Source: Gymnorhina tibicen (lineage: Eukaryota; Chordata; Aves; Passeriformes; Artamidae). From it: a DNA stretch of 64,000 bases. This document shows, one piece after another, positions 33,711-47,593 of this stretch (within the stretch, counting starts at the first letter, position 1; the number at the start of each line of letters is the position of its first letter). The stretch spans positions 603,616 through 667,615 of the forward strand of contig VXAZ01000420.1 in the NCBI GenBank assembly GCA_013399875.1, written 5' to 3'. The translations under genes and the position numbers were made by a program. Under the pieces are notes generated by a model. It searched no databases and had not been told where the DNA came from. It was given only the letters and a program-made list of their open reading frames with translations.

Positions 33711-35118
33711 CCTGAGCTAATTCGTATTTTATGACTTGAAATTGTTTATTTCTGACATTCTTGGATGGATTTTTTCTTGCTAATTTTCAACCCCCAGCAT
33801 GTAGTTCTAATATGTATTAGGATGTGGTGTGCTGTGTAATAACTATGTCAGTTTAGAGTTATCCACAAGAAATCTCCCAGAAGATGAAAATAAAACACTT
33901 CTGTTACTGCTTTGCTTTAATTCTGGTTTCTGATATTAACCCTCTGTTAGATCTGAACAGCTCTCCTCCCACCCTGGCCCAGCCAGCATCACTGTGCTGT
34001 GCAAACACCCTCACTTACAAAATCCTTGTGTTTGTGTTCATGTGAGTGCAGAAACCTCCTCTGTGTGCTCACAGGGCTGCTGTTTTCCTTTCCTGCTATG
34101 ATGGTGGGCTCCAAACTCCTGGGCAGTAATTGGGAGATCTTGGAGTCCCTCGTCAGACAGAAGCTCACCAAGAGGGCTATTAATACAGTGTTTGTGCTGC
34201 ACTCAAGTGGTTGTGATATGAGAGGTGAAGGCTAAATCAGAGAGCTTTATAAACTCTTAGGCAGCAACAAATAAGTTGAATTTCTCCCCAGCAGGCTGCT
34301 AAGCTTTGGAAAATGAGTAAAGGAGGCTATGGGGAAAAACGGAGCTGACGTTCCTCCATCATCTCTTTTATGAACAGAGCAAAATCCTGTACTGATCAGA
34401 AACATAGAAAGGGTTGAGAGAGAATTGTCTGTGGTACACAGCAAAGTAGACTGTGGCCTGGTGACCTGTCTTCTTTTTAGCATCTTCCAATCTAAAGGGA
34501 AAAATAAGCCAAAGCAAACCTCTGCTGAAACGGAAAGTAATTCCGAGATGGTGGTTTCCACCGGTTTGACTAAATCAGTTTTAAAGTTTTCCCATGTAGA
34601 CAGGCTGACCATGCCTGTGAATGAATGGCTGTTACTGAACCTGCCTGACCTTCCCATCAATAAGGGGGAGGCTGAGGGCTCAGGGAAAATGTGACACATG
34701 CTCTCCCCTCCTTTGTACTTCAGGTCAGAAATTGCCCAGGGTGCGATGTCAGCACCTCCGGCCAGACCCGTATTCCCCACAGCCTCCCAGCTGTTCACGC
34801 TCCATCGCTGCTCCCGGCCCAGGGGCTCCTCAGCGTTACTGGTACCTCAGTCACAACACCGGTGCTTTCCCAGGCACCAAGGAGTTGTGCTCCTTCACAG
34901 GCCCCCAGACATCTCAGGCTTGCTATAACTGTAATCCAGAGCCTGCAACATATTGGGATGTTTGTAACAACAAATTCTTGCTATGGGCAAAAAGGACAGG
35001 TAAAGCCAAGGATTTATTGTGAGCACAGCTGAAATCCTGGCAGTCTGATCAAACATTTGTTATTAGTGTGTTAGTTCAGTTCTTACAGAGAAGAGAAAGG
35101 AAGCAGAAGGAAAAAGAT
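33711..35118. other. Noncoding sequence with overlapping unrecognised frames
   Basis: The minus frame at 34247-34798 (183 codons) is the longest here outside the CpG island. It is Ser/Thr-rich with no domain, overlaps plus frames at 34425-34694 and has no codon-like or splice evidence. 34691-34930 is GC-richer with three overlapping plus frames. Probably noncoding, but a lineage-specific exon cannot be excluded. Confidence 0.5.
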
Positions 35119-35190
35119 TGAGAGAGAGAGAGGGAGGGAAGGAAGGAAGGAAGGAGAGTACAACTAAAAGGAAATAATAATAATAATAAT
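35119..35190. repeat. Compound microsatellite (GA)n, (GGAA)n, (AAT)n
   Basis: A GA run at 35119-35132 passes into GGAA/GGGA units to 35158, and an AAT run follows at 35172-35190 after a short unique spacer. Likely polymorphic. No further structure. Confidence 0.9.
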
Positions 35191-38100
35191 GTTAAATAGT
35201 TCTGCGCATTTCCTAGAATCTTCCCATTTTCCTGGTGCTATGCTCACCCTTCCACTGCTCCTTTGGGTCCTAGGGCCAGTGGCTGCAGCCTGGTGTATGT
35301 GCATGGGTGGAGTGAGCAACCAGCATCATGGGTCCTTCCTGGGGAGGAACAGGGAGTTAATGTTGGTAGCTTCTTCTTCCTCACTTGAATATCCCTTTGG
35401 GACCGTGTTTAAATGTCTGCTATTTTGCTTTTACACCTTGGGCTGAAACTCTGCATTACATATGGCTTTACTATATACAGTGCCTTTTATGTATGTTGGA
35501 TACTATTCCTTTCTCTTTGTTACCTCTGAAACACATTCAGGACAGTTCAAGGTCAGTATTTCTGTCACTGATGGTTGGTGACAGAACAGTTGCTCATAGC
35601 CTTGGGGTCTCCAGTGCCAAACTTGGGTCCCATCTCTTATCATCCCATGCTTGTATCATCTTCACAGCTTCTTGTGTTCCCAACTCCTTAAGGCCTCTTT
35701 CCTGGCACACCAAACCTGTGTTTCTCTACTTTAGTTAATTGGGTTAGAGTCCTAAGTATCTCATCCTGCACAGAAGAATTGCTGGTTAAGCGTTAACTAG
35801 ATAAAAACTACGTTTGTACTATCTAAAATAATCTAAAATCACCAGTCATACTGCAACAATTTTAGATAATTGAAAACATGGATATGTCTCCAAATCTAGG
35901 CTGGCAGAACAACTATGAGGTACTAGGTGCTTTCTAGGCTGTCTCTTAGTTGGATGTCTCATTAAAGTATTTGAGAGTCTTCTGTGGTTTTGGTCAAGCA
36001 GAAGCAGAATTGAGCTCCTCCCATGACTTCTGATGCTTTCTTCGACACTGAAGTCCATAAAAGTGACAAGAGGTTCAGAAATGTTACTTGAATGTTTGGT
36101 TTTGAAGAGGTTCGGGACCTTTCTGTTTGGAGTGCACATCCCTAATATTAAAAGACATTTCAAAGTATTGAATATTTTAAAATAATACATTTCCTTATGT
36201 TGCAATTTAAAAGTGGATCATTCACTGCGTGCACTTGCAAGTTTGAGAGGAGTTTTTATATTATCATATTATGGAAATAAATTCACAGTGGTAGAGAATT
36301 AATCAGTTGTTGGGCTTTTTTATCCATGTTTGTTTGCTTGTTTGTTTACTTGTTTGTTTAACCTGCAGTGAATTAATCTGTGGTAATCATTGCTGGTAAA
36401 GCCGGTATCAAGACCTCATCCCCATGATCTGCCAATAGTGGACTCCCAGCCTGTATTGATATATGCACTAGAGAATTGATTGCCTGCCTGAGTAGATAAG
36501 AACATGTATTGTTCTTCAGTGGGTGTAGTGCATTACTCTTTCCTGGCTAATGTGATCTCAGAATCCTTCTCAATAACACAATTCCACCAATCAAACCAGA
36601 TGACAAAATATAAATTTTATGGAGTTGTAGTCCTCAATTCATAATCCTTTGTAAAAGACAAATACAGATGAGTGAAGTTTCCCATAATGAAAAAACCATA
36701 AAATTTCAGAGTCAGCCAAGGTTCTCTTTTTGATGCATTTCTTATGCTCATTCTTCTAGCTTTTCTACAGATTTAATTTCCTTTTTCTGACAGTAATCCT
36801 GTGATTGTAGATCTAATTTTCCTCTTAGTTAGTAAAGAACAAGTCCCAGAACTACCAAAGCTATCTAACGTGGTTAACACCTGAATGAGTTATGGCTTCA
36901 GCGCTGCATTGGTTGTAGCTTCCTCATAGCCACGAGTGGTTCTTGTGGTACAGGAATATCAATGACTGAAGAGAAGTCCAGTAATAAATAGTCAATAATT
37001 CCGTAAAAGGATTTAAAACATGAATTACGTTTACCCTCATACTGTTACCAGTGTTTTTTCTTTGTTACTAATTAGAAGCTGAAGGACATAACAAACTTTT
37101 ATTGTTAAACGTATTTCTCATCATAGCTGTATGCACACTGCTCCACTATAAAGTTATTTCTAGCTCTGCTTTTTTAAGATGGGTGTTTATCTGTTCACAT
37201 CCAGATGCCAGAATGTCAATACGCCTTTAAACCCACAAAAATAGGGAACTTCTTTATCCTATCCAATAGAACATTATTCAAGGTCAAACTAAAACTTTGT
37301 TTTCATAATCAAAACACTATTACAGCAATCCTGAATTCCCTCTTGCAAACCATAGTAACATACAGCCCACAAATCAGAAATTCTGTAAAAATAGCCTAGC
37401 TACATCTTAGTTAAAATTTATTCTCCATGGAAATTTTGTATGAAAATCAATCAAAGAATTTTTCAAATTCAACTGTCATCTGCTACCCACTATAACCCTA
37501 TACGATACGCTCTGCATGGTATTTCATCCTATATGTACAACTGTTTTCTTGAAATTTCAGTAATAGAGAGAATAATATGTAGTGACAGGAGGGAGTGAAG
37601 AAAACTGTCACAAATAATGCAGAACTGGAATCCAGAATTAACTTCTACAATTAATTTCTACAGATTTTTTAACTATTCCTTCACAAAACAAAAAAAAAAA
37701 AAGAAGAAAAGAAAAAGAAAAACACTTCTCATTGCTCACAAGCAATCTTATTATACCAGAATTTTAATTTTTCTTAAGCTAAATCCTCATTACAGTCAAT
37801 GGGGAGTTCTGCTGAGAACTGAATGGAGCAATACAGTCCATGGAATAGGCTGCTTGGGGAGGAATATTGCTGTTTATAGTGGCCATTTCACAGCACTTGT
37901 CATTACCTTTCAATGGCAATAAGGTTATGAGGAAGCAGGGCTGTGAAAGATGTCCTTCCCAAAGGTGGGACATGGCTCCATGCCAGACTTTATAGGCAAC
38001 TGCATCCAGTTTGGAAATTGTTTCTCAGCCAAAACAAGCTACAGTCTCAGGTTTTTAAAAGAAGTAAAATGTACAGATGTAGTCCATCAATGACATCAAA

Positions 38101-40837
38101 AATTGTACCTAGATGATCCAAATCCACTCCAAATGAACTAATTGTATTCATAAGAATATAGAGGTCAGTCAGCTGCATATTGTCAATCAGTCCTCACTGA
38201 GATGACTTTTCCTTTTTTTCCAGTTTTTTTCCCCTCTAAATCAAGAAAATGCGTGTTAGTATCTTTGAACAGTTATCCTTTTTTTTTTCTTTTTTTTTCC
38301 TCACCTTCCTCCCCCTACCTCCAAAATGCCTTATATTTGTTAGTGTCTCTATAATATTTTTGCTCTGAGGCATATTACCCCTCCATTGATTGTGTTCACT
38401 GCTGTCCAAGCCAGATGTAATTGATAATTTTCTAAAATATCTTAGCCTACACAAAACCTGTGTTGTGCCACAATGTCCTGTAGTCATTACTAAATTGTCA
38501 TTACGAATTTCAAATCAACTGAAATTTAAAAATCACTGTGTCTCTTCAGTGTTAAGTTCTTTAGGGGAACCATGGCTGGCTTCAATGTCCAAGATGTACG
38601 AATTCCAAAGTTTCCATAACAGTGAGACTGAAGAATTAAAATGACAGAGCAACATTGAAACAAAATCTTTAGAAGATAGGAAAATGAAATTAGGAGAATA
38701 ATGCCACTAGTAGAAATGTATTCTGGTTACGTAAAATTAATCCAAATCCATACCTGTCCCTGGATAAACCTACTAATGCTTTTGGGTTGTATTCCAGTTT
38801 TATAAAATGTTTTCCTATTCCCTTTTCCTATTTGGGGAAAAGAAATAGTCCAGGGTGATCAAAATGTGCTGGTATGCCATAATAACACTTGAAGCAGACA
38901 GACCAGAATTTCCCATGGAGAGCATTTGCAATGCAATAGCAGTATTCAAAATTCTGCTCTGGTTCCTCTGAATTCCCATTTCAACCACAACTCATACTCA
39001 CATGGAATATGGACTGACCATGAGAAAACAGTAAAACTGACTGTACACAAAGTTGTCTATAGGGGTGAATAACATGAACAGAAAGGGAATGCTGCTTTCA
39101 TTATTCAGTTCTTTCATTTCTAATAATTCATGATGTTAGGAGAACACGATTTTAAGTGAGATTCAAAAGGCCTAAAAGCAGACAGATAGATAAAATTTGC
39201 AGATTCATTAGTAACCCACATATAGTGCAACCCACTAACAGGAGCCAAATTCTGAAGCAACTTTCCAGACCTGTTACCTACCTGTTCTTTACTTTGTGCT
39301 ATGTTACCATCACATCATAGAATAGCTCCTTTTTTTTTTTTTGACTGCTGTTAATATAAGTGGCCATTGCATTTCTGAAATATTCCCCAGTTCTTATTTA
39401 CATTACAGAAATCTCCACCTCATTGAAATACATTGAAAAGGGACCCTTCTTATCCTGGTCAGCCCATTGCAGGGTGACCACCAAGGCTTACGTAGCATTG
39501 AGAATAAAGTACATTTTGCTAGGAGCTGAAAAGAAAATACATTTTATGTGATAAAAACCCTGCACACACAAAAAGGAGCACCGAGAGACAATGAATGCTA
39601 GGGACACCCCAAATATCCCCTTGCCAGGCTACTCCCAGGCCTGGCACATGAGTCACCAGCCCACTGAAAGCCCACCCAAAGCAAGCCCAGAGGAGAAGAG
39701 GGCAACAATTGCATCCAGAAACCAGGCAGGAATCTGGCTCATCTGCAGAAGTTATTGGAAGTCCTTATTCATACATGGAAACAGGAGCATTAAGAGCAGA
39801 GAGAAAAAGTCTCACATTCAAAGGCGGAATGGAGGAAATAATTTGGCTTTAACATTGAACAGATTGGGACCGGGAGCCAACATGCATAGATGAACCCGGA
39901 AAATTTTGATGAGATCACTGATCTTATCCAATAGATCAGGATTTGTGAAAGAGAGACCCTGAACATCAAGGACAGCTCTGCTTGAGCATGTAGGTACCAT
40001 GCCAAGTGCATTCTTACAGCACAATTACATGTTGTGAGGAAAATAAAGGTTTTTGATTGCTAGCAGCCTTCCTTATTAAGATGCCCATCCTCATGGCTTG
40101 CTTTGCCTTCGTGATATTCCAATATTCTTGTGTCTTGTAGCAGAGAGAGCCATAAGTCTATCAGCTCAGTGCCCAGCAACAAGACCTTCCCTGGCTGAAC
40201 ATTGTACCACCAGCTTGGGGTTATCAGAGTGTGTAGGGATAGCCAGGTGGCTTATCAGAGACCTTGAACTTGGTACATGGTTAGAAAGACTGCTTGATGC
40301 TTTTATCACAGCTGTTTCTTTGCTTGGAGTGTTCTTCCTGACTTGGCCTAAATTCTTATCAGGAAATTATTTTATATACTGATTAAAGTCAAGCAGTCTA
40401 TTAATGGAAATCTGATTATCATCTGTCTTTACAAATACTCCCAGAAAAAAATAGAATTTAAAAAAAAAGGGGAATACATAAAGAAATTTTATGTTTGTTA
40501 TTGGAATTTTATCATGCAGAACTTTTTCACTTCTTCAGTGAAAGGAACAGAGCAAATTAGGAAGTGACAGAGAAACAGGGGAGAGATTTGTTAGAGGTAG
40601 GAAAAATGTCCATCTATTCGTGGTGAAATAAAGCAGTGTTTTAAAAAGTCTGCAGAGAAATTAGACCTTTCAAGTGACCTGGAGATTCTGTCCTTGGTGC
40701 TGCTTAAGGACAGTTATCTGTACACAACAGTGGACTATCATAGAGCTGTCCTTACTGCCAAAGAAACTCCTTTGATCATTCTTATGTCCTAGGATGCTGG
40801 AATCTTCTTTTTCTTCTCTCATTTTCACTTCTTCTCT
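35191..40837. other. A/T-rich noncoding desert
   Basis: Unique sequence. Largest frames are 35385-35738 (plus, 117 codons) and 35846-36205 (minus, 119 codons), both unrecognised. Simple repeats are a (TTTG)n run at 36327-36360, an A-rich run at 37689-37725, a T-rich run at 38279-38300 and a T run at 39330-39342. The T run follows a single ATCATAGAAT word that is too short to be called a CR1 tail. 39591-39893 has an open plus frame without recognisable similarity. Confidence 0.6.
36327..36360. repeat. (TTTG)n imperfect microsatellite
   Basis: GTTTGTTTGCTTGTTTGTTT followed by ACTTGTTTGTTT: imperfect TTTG units. Confidence 0.85.
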
Positions 40838-40884
40838 TATATATATATTTATGTGCATATATATATGTATATATATAGAGAGAG
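40838..40884. repeat. (TA)n microsatellite
   Basis: TATATATATA blocks interrupted by TTTATGTGCA and TG, ending in a short GAGAGAG. Similar AT-alternating sequence recurs at 40980-41055, suggesting an AT-rich unstable patch. Confidence 0.85.
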
Positions 40885-43800
40885 TTATTTACATATACAT
40901 ACACATAATTAATGCAAAATTCTCTGTGAAACTATATCTAATAAAAATATTAAATAAATCAGTTTTGAGTAATTATACAAATATATATGTGCATATGTCA
41001 ATCATATATACCATAAAATGTTCCCAAATTAATATATGTGTTACATTATATCATATGTGAGTGAACAGGTGAACATTTTATAATTAATCTTTTCTAACAC
41101 AACATTCTGCAAGGCTGGATTTTGCACTTCTCAGAACCATCACTGCCTGAAATAGAGCAACAGAGACAAGGATGCAAATTAATACATTGTTAGCTTCCAA
41201 GACATATTCTGCATCTACACTGTATGAAAAATATAGCTAATATTCACAATATTCAGGAAATTCTAGTTCCCCTGTTCTCATTTTTCTATTTCATCTTTGA
41301 AACTCAGAGATGCAGGATGCATAGGAAAAAAACCCATCTGACTAATATTGAAGGATGAGTTTAATTGCATTTGAAAAATGATAAAATTAGAAGTTGATGT
41401 GGACAGAATTTAAGAGGACTTTGCACCTTCATAATTAAGACATAAGATGATCAGCAGACAAGGTCAGAAAAGCAAGTCTAAGTCCATTTGTGAGTATGTG
41501 CCAATTTGGCAGATACCCTACTCCTGAAACATTCCTTTCTGGCAACTCTTGGAAGATATTTTCAAGAAAGATTCTCATTAACCTGTTTCAGTATGTAAAC
41601 TTTTACGGTAGAAATGTTTGGAATTTGTATATCTTTATTGAAAATCTCTGCTTTATTTAAAAGTCATTGAATGACGAAATAGAAACAAACACAGAAGGAA
41701 ATGTGATACTGCTGATTTAAAATCACCTCCGCCCAAACCCAAACATTCCCAGGGTTACCGTGCCTCTTTTCTCCTGGATGGGTTCTCTGCAAAGCCTCTC
41801 TGCAGACCTGATTCCCCACTCATGACCTGGCCACAGTAAGGGCCGAAATAATTGCAAGGGCTGGTGGTAAAGACATCTCAATACATGTTTAGAGGAGTTT
41901 CATACAGACTTTTGCTCACAGATACAAAGTGTTTGCCAACCATTCAACCGTGCTTTGTTCTATCCCTAATACTGTAAGTCACAGAGGAGCTCTCCCCATG
42001 CTTTTCCTTGTTAGTTTTTGAGGAGGCAAAATCCAGGCAGCTGGTTCCTGTCCTGTGATCACACTGTTGGCTGAGTTTTTTCTCTTGTGTATCTATATGC
42101 TGTGCCAGCCAAAATTTACCTACTACTGCTTTCACACAGACCTCATAATCACTTCAACAACGTATGCCAAATTTTTTTTTCATACCTTATTCATGAAGCC
42201 TTTTCTTTCCTCGTTCACTCGGTTCATACCTCCCTGCCCAACACTGAACTTCAGAAATCAGATTGTTTAGTCCTGGGGAGGGAACATGCAAAGTTCACTC
42301 ACAAACAGCACACAAATATTTAGAAGTTACTATAGACCTATTTCTGGTCACATCTGGAGAACCTGAGTTTAAATGCTGATCATTAGCTCATGAGTAGTTC
42401 AAACAACAGAAATAAAGATTGGCTGTTTAATAAGCTCTCTAATGCAATTTAATGGCTTTTTACCAAATCTAAATTTAGGATCCCACCTAAATGGCTGAGT
42501 GTTGTTCTTAATTGAAGATTTTTTTTGTCATACTTATAGGAAATACATTCCTCATGTTTCACAATTACATTAACTGCTTAATCTTTTGAAGATAGTAAGC
42601 AATGACTCTTAGCTATTTATAGAACAACCCTTTTATAAAGCAATAGGCTTCACCTGTGAGTTCATCTGTTTGAATCACAGGTTTTAAAACCACAATTTTA
42701 CCTTTTTTATTTGGAAAAACAGAAACAATTTTCCTAGTATGCTTGATTTAAAATAATTTTTCAAGTATTTTCTCTGCATTTTTTTGCATTTGATACCTAC
42801 AATTACATAAGCATCTTGTTGTGTTTGAATTTAATCATCTTAATGATCATAACCTGCAATAAGAAAGTAGTACCGAAAATGGCCCCAACTAGAATGTCTA
42901 AATCCAATTTCAAATGTTTCTCCAAAATCACCTTTGAGGAGTCATGAAGTACAACCCCAAGATCCAGAACATGCAGTAGTGAAGCTGTTCTGCTGACCTG
43001 TGGGCAGAGACCAGGATGAGGAGGATTGTAGCTGGGCACCAGGCATTTCTCCAGAGAGGACATCCGTGCTCTGCCGGAAGGAGAGGCTTCTTGCCGCGCC
43101 CAGTGGAACTGCTGGAAAGGCCGGGCAGCAGGGTCAGACCCCTGCTGAGACTGTCCAACACCCACAGACCAAACTGCCTGGTACTGGAGATCCCCACAGG
43201 AAGCACAGGGCCAGGGGACACCCATACAGTTGGCAGTGAATGGGCAGTTGTAGCTGTGTGCATGCTTGAGGACAATGTGGGGTAAGAAGTGGTGCTCCCC
43301 TAAAGGATTCCTTCCACGCGTAGAGTTTTAGGCTCAAAGTCAGCCTGTGGTTTTTAGGGAGGACCATCAGCAACAGCTCTGTGCACCCAGAGCCCTGAGA
43401 CAGAACTGCTTTGTGATGTTCAGAGTGCAGCTGGCAAGTGGGATCCCACACGTGTCCTCGTATCGTGAGGAGCTTGACTGGTGGCAGCAAGGAAGATGCA
43501 CACAGGCTCTTGTTCATTGGTATAGGTGCCCCCTGTTTGGGAAGGCAGAGTGCCTTTTCCCTTCCAAGTCCTGCAGAAAGGAGGTCCTTCTGCTCCAGCT
43601 TGCATCTCATTCGATCAGTGAAGCCTCTGTCACTGCAATGCTGATGGAAACATAATTGCTCACCTGAAAGAGGATCACTGAGATATGAGATGTGCTGTAC
43701 TGAGGCTGAGGTGAGGTTAGAAGTGTTGACATGCCAATAAAAGATCCATGTAAAAATGTTTAGTTAGTATAAAAGGCAACAAGGAGAAGTCTAAGGAAGG

Positions 43801-44189
43801 ACTAGATGTCACGACAGCTAATCCTCCTCTCTAGTATCTGACCTCTGTAGGGCTGGAAGTAAAAGAAGTTAAATGAACTCTGCATAATTCTTTGTGTTTA
43901 TCTGTCATGAAACCACCTCATGATTCAGCATTTGTGTCAGCCTGTTTGGGGGAGGCTCTGCTGCAAGAGCAGAGGGCTGTGGCAGACCAGGACCGAGGCA
44001 CAACCCGCCGGAATCCGTGTGAGAGAGGACATTCGCTCCGGTCCTGCCTACGCTTTGTCTTTTTTTCCTCACTGATGTTGTTGGCTCCAGGTTCTGGGTG
44101 TTTGAGGACACAGCCATTTGCTGCGCTCCAACTTTGAGGAAGAATTTTTCAATTTTTGACAAGGCCCTTAGAATCACATTGCAGAGGAA
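40885..44189. other. Noncoding sequence, GC-richer at 42990-43620
   Basis: The 42990-43620 part is GC-richer and supports overlapping frames up to 158 codons (minus 43134-43610) and 140 codons (minus 42803-43225) as well as plus frames. They overlap antisense to one another and have no family signature. Retained CpGs occur at 43990-44050 (CCGAGGCAC, CCGCCGG, CGCTCCGG). The rest is A/T-rich with nothing recognised. Confidence 0.55.
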
Positions 44190-44530
44190 AGGGTGTATTA
44201 TAATTATCAATATCAATAGTAATAAAAGTTTATTAAAGGCCATTAAAATGAAAGGGGATGGCTATAGATCCCATCACTCTGAATTGACTCCCTCCTCTTG
44301 TGTTAATTAGAAAACTCAGATAATGGTTCTATGGGGGAGTGCAGGGGAAATTTAATTACGAAAGTTTAATGGGCCACTATCTACTTCCTGCCAGATTAAA
44401 AACTGATGATTTACACTATTTTAGATACTACTGTGGGCTCGCTAACAAAATATGTTGCAGAACAAAGAGTAATGCAAGACTTCACCCAGAATGTTTTGCT
44501 CATTTTTAAAACAAAGATGTTGTAATGCAG
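44190..44530. promoter_or_regulatory. Candidate homeodomain-rich conserved element
   Basis: Three TAATTA-type sites lie within about 160 bp: TAATTA at 44201-44206, TTAATTAG near 44303 and TAATTA at 44353-44358. Nearby are ATCAATATCAATAG, AATAAAAGTTTATTAAAGGCC, and ACTTCCTGCC (ETS-like). CpGs are kept at ATTACGAAAG and GGCTCGCTAAC. Repeat-free, with only a short frame at its left edge. Homeodomain enhancer function is inferred from motif density. Confidence 0.4.
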
Positions 44531-45198
44531 ACCTGGAAACCAAACAGCTGTGACAGAGCTGTTACCACCAAAAACTTAGAGGAATTGTGAGCAGTCTTTA
44601 TTAGGTTTGTAATTTTGTTGTTTATTTTCAGTAAATAAAAAACACATTTGCATAAGCAGAAATGTCTGCCCCCTCAAAAAAATTTAAAAAGCTGGCCTAA
44701 ATTAGCTAAATTATCTGTAAGGTCATTTTTCAGTTATTGAGGTAAGCTAGCAACACTGCTGATTTTTAAAAGTTCTAGGATTGAAATTTGTGTTCACAAA
44801 TAATCAAGCTCTTCAGTCCATGTTCTTATTCCTACCAAATTTCATGGCAATTTTTAATAAACAAGTATTTAGTGAATTATTATGTAACTTTCTTTTTCTT
44901 AAAAATAAGTGTTTGAAAATTTATTCAAAATGCTTATGGCATAAGTGTGAAACAGATAAAATCAGTTGACTGTAATTCCTCATTTTCAGAAGCCCCAGAA
45001 AGCCAATTTATGTGGAGTTATGACTAGACAGAACCTCAAAATGATTCACTTTTTGGAGAAGGTTGAAATCTGGCACCTGAAATTAGTAGCTATTTTTGAA
45101 ACATTAGTCTTCATGAACTCATTACAGGAGTGATAATTCAGTAAAGTCTGCAAAGCAGCTACAAGAATCCCTCTTCAAGCCCTCTATTTTACCTGCTG
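44531..45198. other. A/T-rich noncoding sequence
   Basis: Unique A/T-rich DNA with one short frame (44781-44969). A donor-like GAGGTAAGC occurs at 44739-44746 without a convincing acceptor. Nothing else seen. Confidence 0.6.
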
Positions 45199-45272
45199 GT
45201 TCCATTTAATGCAGAGGTTTGTTATTAAATTTCTGTTTCCATTTAATTCAGTGGTTTACTATGAAATTTGAC
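45199..45272. repeat. 37-bp tandem duplication, diverged
   Basis: Two adjacent copies with a 37-bp offset, each starting GTTCCATTTAAT / TTTCCATTTAAT and ending in ATTAAATTT / ATGAAATTT. About five to seven differences separate them, so the duplication is older than those at 13063 and 49398. Nothing suggests function. Confidence 0.8.
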
Positions 45273-47593
45273 TCCTGTCCTTAACAAGCTCTATTTTTAG
45301 TGAAAACACTGTGTCATATTCAAGCGTGATCAAGATAAATTTTCAGTTCTATTTTTTTTTTAGACTTAAATCCTTAACTTTAAATGGGTTTCTCTACCAA
45401 AAAACAGTGGAGCAAAAAATGTGATGTATCAAATGCTGTATTTTAAAATGAGGGTTAAAAAAAAAGAGAGGAGAAGAAACAGAAGAAGAAATAATGCCCA
45501 AAAGCAAAAAAAAAAATTATAAATCTAATGTACTCTGTTTCCTTTTCTAGATAGGTTTTGGTGTCCAAAAGTTGAGAACTCAGCATTATAAAACCAGGGC
45601 TGGTTGTCAGTTCTAATTTAGGTAGATGTAGACAGTTTTATACAGCAGCTTTGTGCCTGGAGCTGTCTGTCTTACAGTCAGAGGCCCACTGTGTCAGCTG
45701 CGTGTCCTTGAATATTTCAGGTAGAATGTAGCTCTGGGAATTGCCATCCTCCTGGACTTCAGGTGTGTAAACAAAGTCTCCTACCTTTACTAATTTATTA
45801 CCAGGTAATGAAACAATATAAAGGAAGCGGGGGAAAAAAGGTACTTGAATATCAGTGTTCTGCCTATTCTTCAAATACCTTAAGCACCTGGGTGCACACA
45901 GATTGGGAACTACTCATTATTCTTGGTATTTTCCACAAAAACAGGGTTTGCCTGCCTGCACTTCAGTTTGGATTTCCCATCGTACCCCTCTGTATTACAC
46001 AGCTGCCTTCAGAAAATTCTGTTTATGCAATGGGTATCAGTTACAGCTAAATATATTTGCATCTACGCAGAATTCAGCTTTTAATGAGCATAACAGCCTT
46101 CTGTATTTCAAAGGTGCATCTAAATTCAAAAATAGTGTTAAAAAAAACATGAAAGGGCACTATGGATGTCTAGACTTCCCTTGTCTAGACTTCAAATATG
46201 TAATGCTGAATGGATATCAAAATCAACTGGACGTCCTCAGAAATATAATTGAGAAGAACATGCATAGGAACACTTGCGTGCCTTGCCTTTTATTTGCAGT
46301 GAATGATTCACGGCTAAGCTCTGTAAAGTATTAGTCAGTTCACATCACTGTAACCACCAAACCTCAGGAAAAAAAACCAAAACCTCATTTTTTCAGAAGT
46401 TACTTAGACAGCTGTTATAGCTATAGGACTTAAATCCACTGGCAATTTAAATAAAGAGAGGGAGACAGAGAAATAAAAAATATTTAAGTCAATTTCAAGT
46501 GAGGTGTTTGGGTTTTCTTATTGCGATTCTTTATTTGATTAAGGTAGGGCTATAATTAGTCTCAATGCACTAATAAATTGCTGTTTTTTTCCAGACACTT
46601 AATAAGGGCCATTCATTCTCCAAGGGGATTGCAACCCGAAATCTTGCTGAAAGACTGGTGCTACAACAGAGGACAAAGAGAAAAGAGGTGAATTAACTGG
46701 GAAAAATGCCAGTTACTGTCTTGATCACATGAGTGACCATATGCTAAGTGACACGGTAAAATGAATGGATGCACAGTGTGTTGATTTAGTTGCTTTCTTT
46801 TCCCTTTTCTTTCCTGTTTGATTGTATACGATGTAATTGTTCCACATGGCAGGATGTCCACTGCTTCCTTACCGTGTCCACTATTGTGAGAATTATTGGA
46901 AAGTGATCCAGCCTTGGAGTGGCACTTATTTTACTAAAACGAGGGATTGAAATCCCTGCTAAAGGGAAACAGAGCTATGAATTTCAAGGCTTCAGCACTC
47001 TGAAGTGCTTTGGGCAAGAGCCCTGACTGGAGCAATTGGTGGAGCTACTGTAACATCAGTACAACCCCTCAAACACATGTACGCTAGCGAGGGCTCTCAC
47101 CCCTTTATGGTGACTGGCACGAATTTGGGGTTGGCTGGAAAGAGAAGCCAGGGATCTTTTCTTGGCAGCTCCTGAAAAGCCAGACACTTACTTGAGCACG
47201 AATGTGGATCTGGCAGCCTCTCTGCTCTGAGTTGTGTCAGATCTTGGGATACGGATCTAATCCTGCAAGATGGTGAAGAGGACTCATGTACTGCCCAGCG
47301 TGTCGGGCTCCTCCTGCCAAGTCTGCACACAGATGTTACACGCACTTCCAGCTGAGAATTCAAGTGGAGAGTTCCAAGTGGAGAGCTCAGCAATCAAATG
47401 CCAAAGCATTAAGATGCACACTCTGCGCTCTTTTTACCAGAAGAAATCCAGAAATCTGGATTTAGTAGCAAAGATGGAAAAAATACCATGCTGTAGCTAG
47501 TTGCCGGTTTTTTGCTGTACTTGTAAAGAAGTTTATTTCATTATTTTCAGGAGTCTGCCTAGTCCCCTATGATTTGTATATGGAATACTTACC
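45273..47593. other. Noncoding sequence
   Basis: The plus frame 45855-46334 (159 codons) is Cys/Phe/Tyr-rich, matches no known family and overlaps other frames. A short direct repeat TGTCTAGACTTC occurs at 46167-46178 and 46182-46193. A-rich runs occur near 45459 and 45508. Probably noncoding. Confidence 0.55.

Noticed and set aside
34247..34798. 183-codon minus-strand open frame
   Set aside because: No recognisable family, overlaps plus frames, no splice or codon evidence. Kept only as a possible lineage-specific exon in the region note.
39309..39342. ATCATAGAAT word followed by a T run, as a CR1 or retroposon end
   Set aside because: Only one tail-like octamer and no element body.
43134..43610. 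158-codon minus-strand open frame and its antisense partners
   Set aside because: Antisense frames are equally open, pointing to composition rather than coding selection.
45855..46334. 159-codon plus-strand open frame
   Set aside because: No domain or homologue recognised, and it overlaps another plus frame. Composition looks like translated noncoding DNA.
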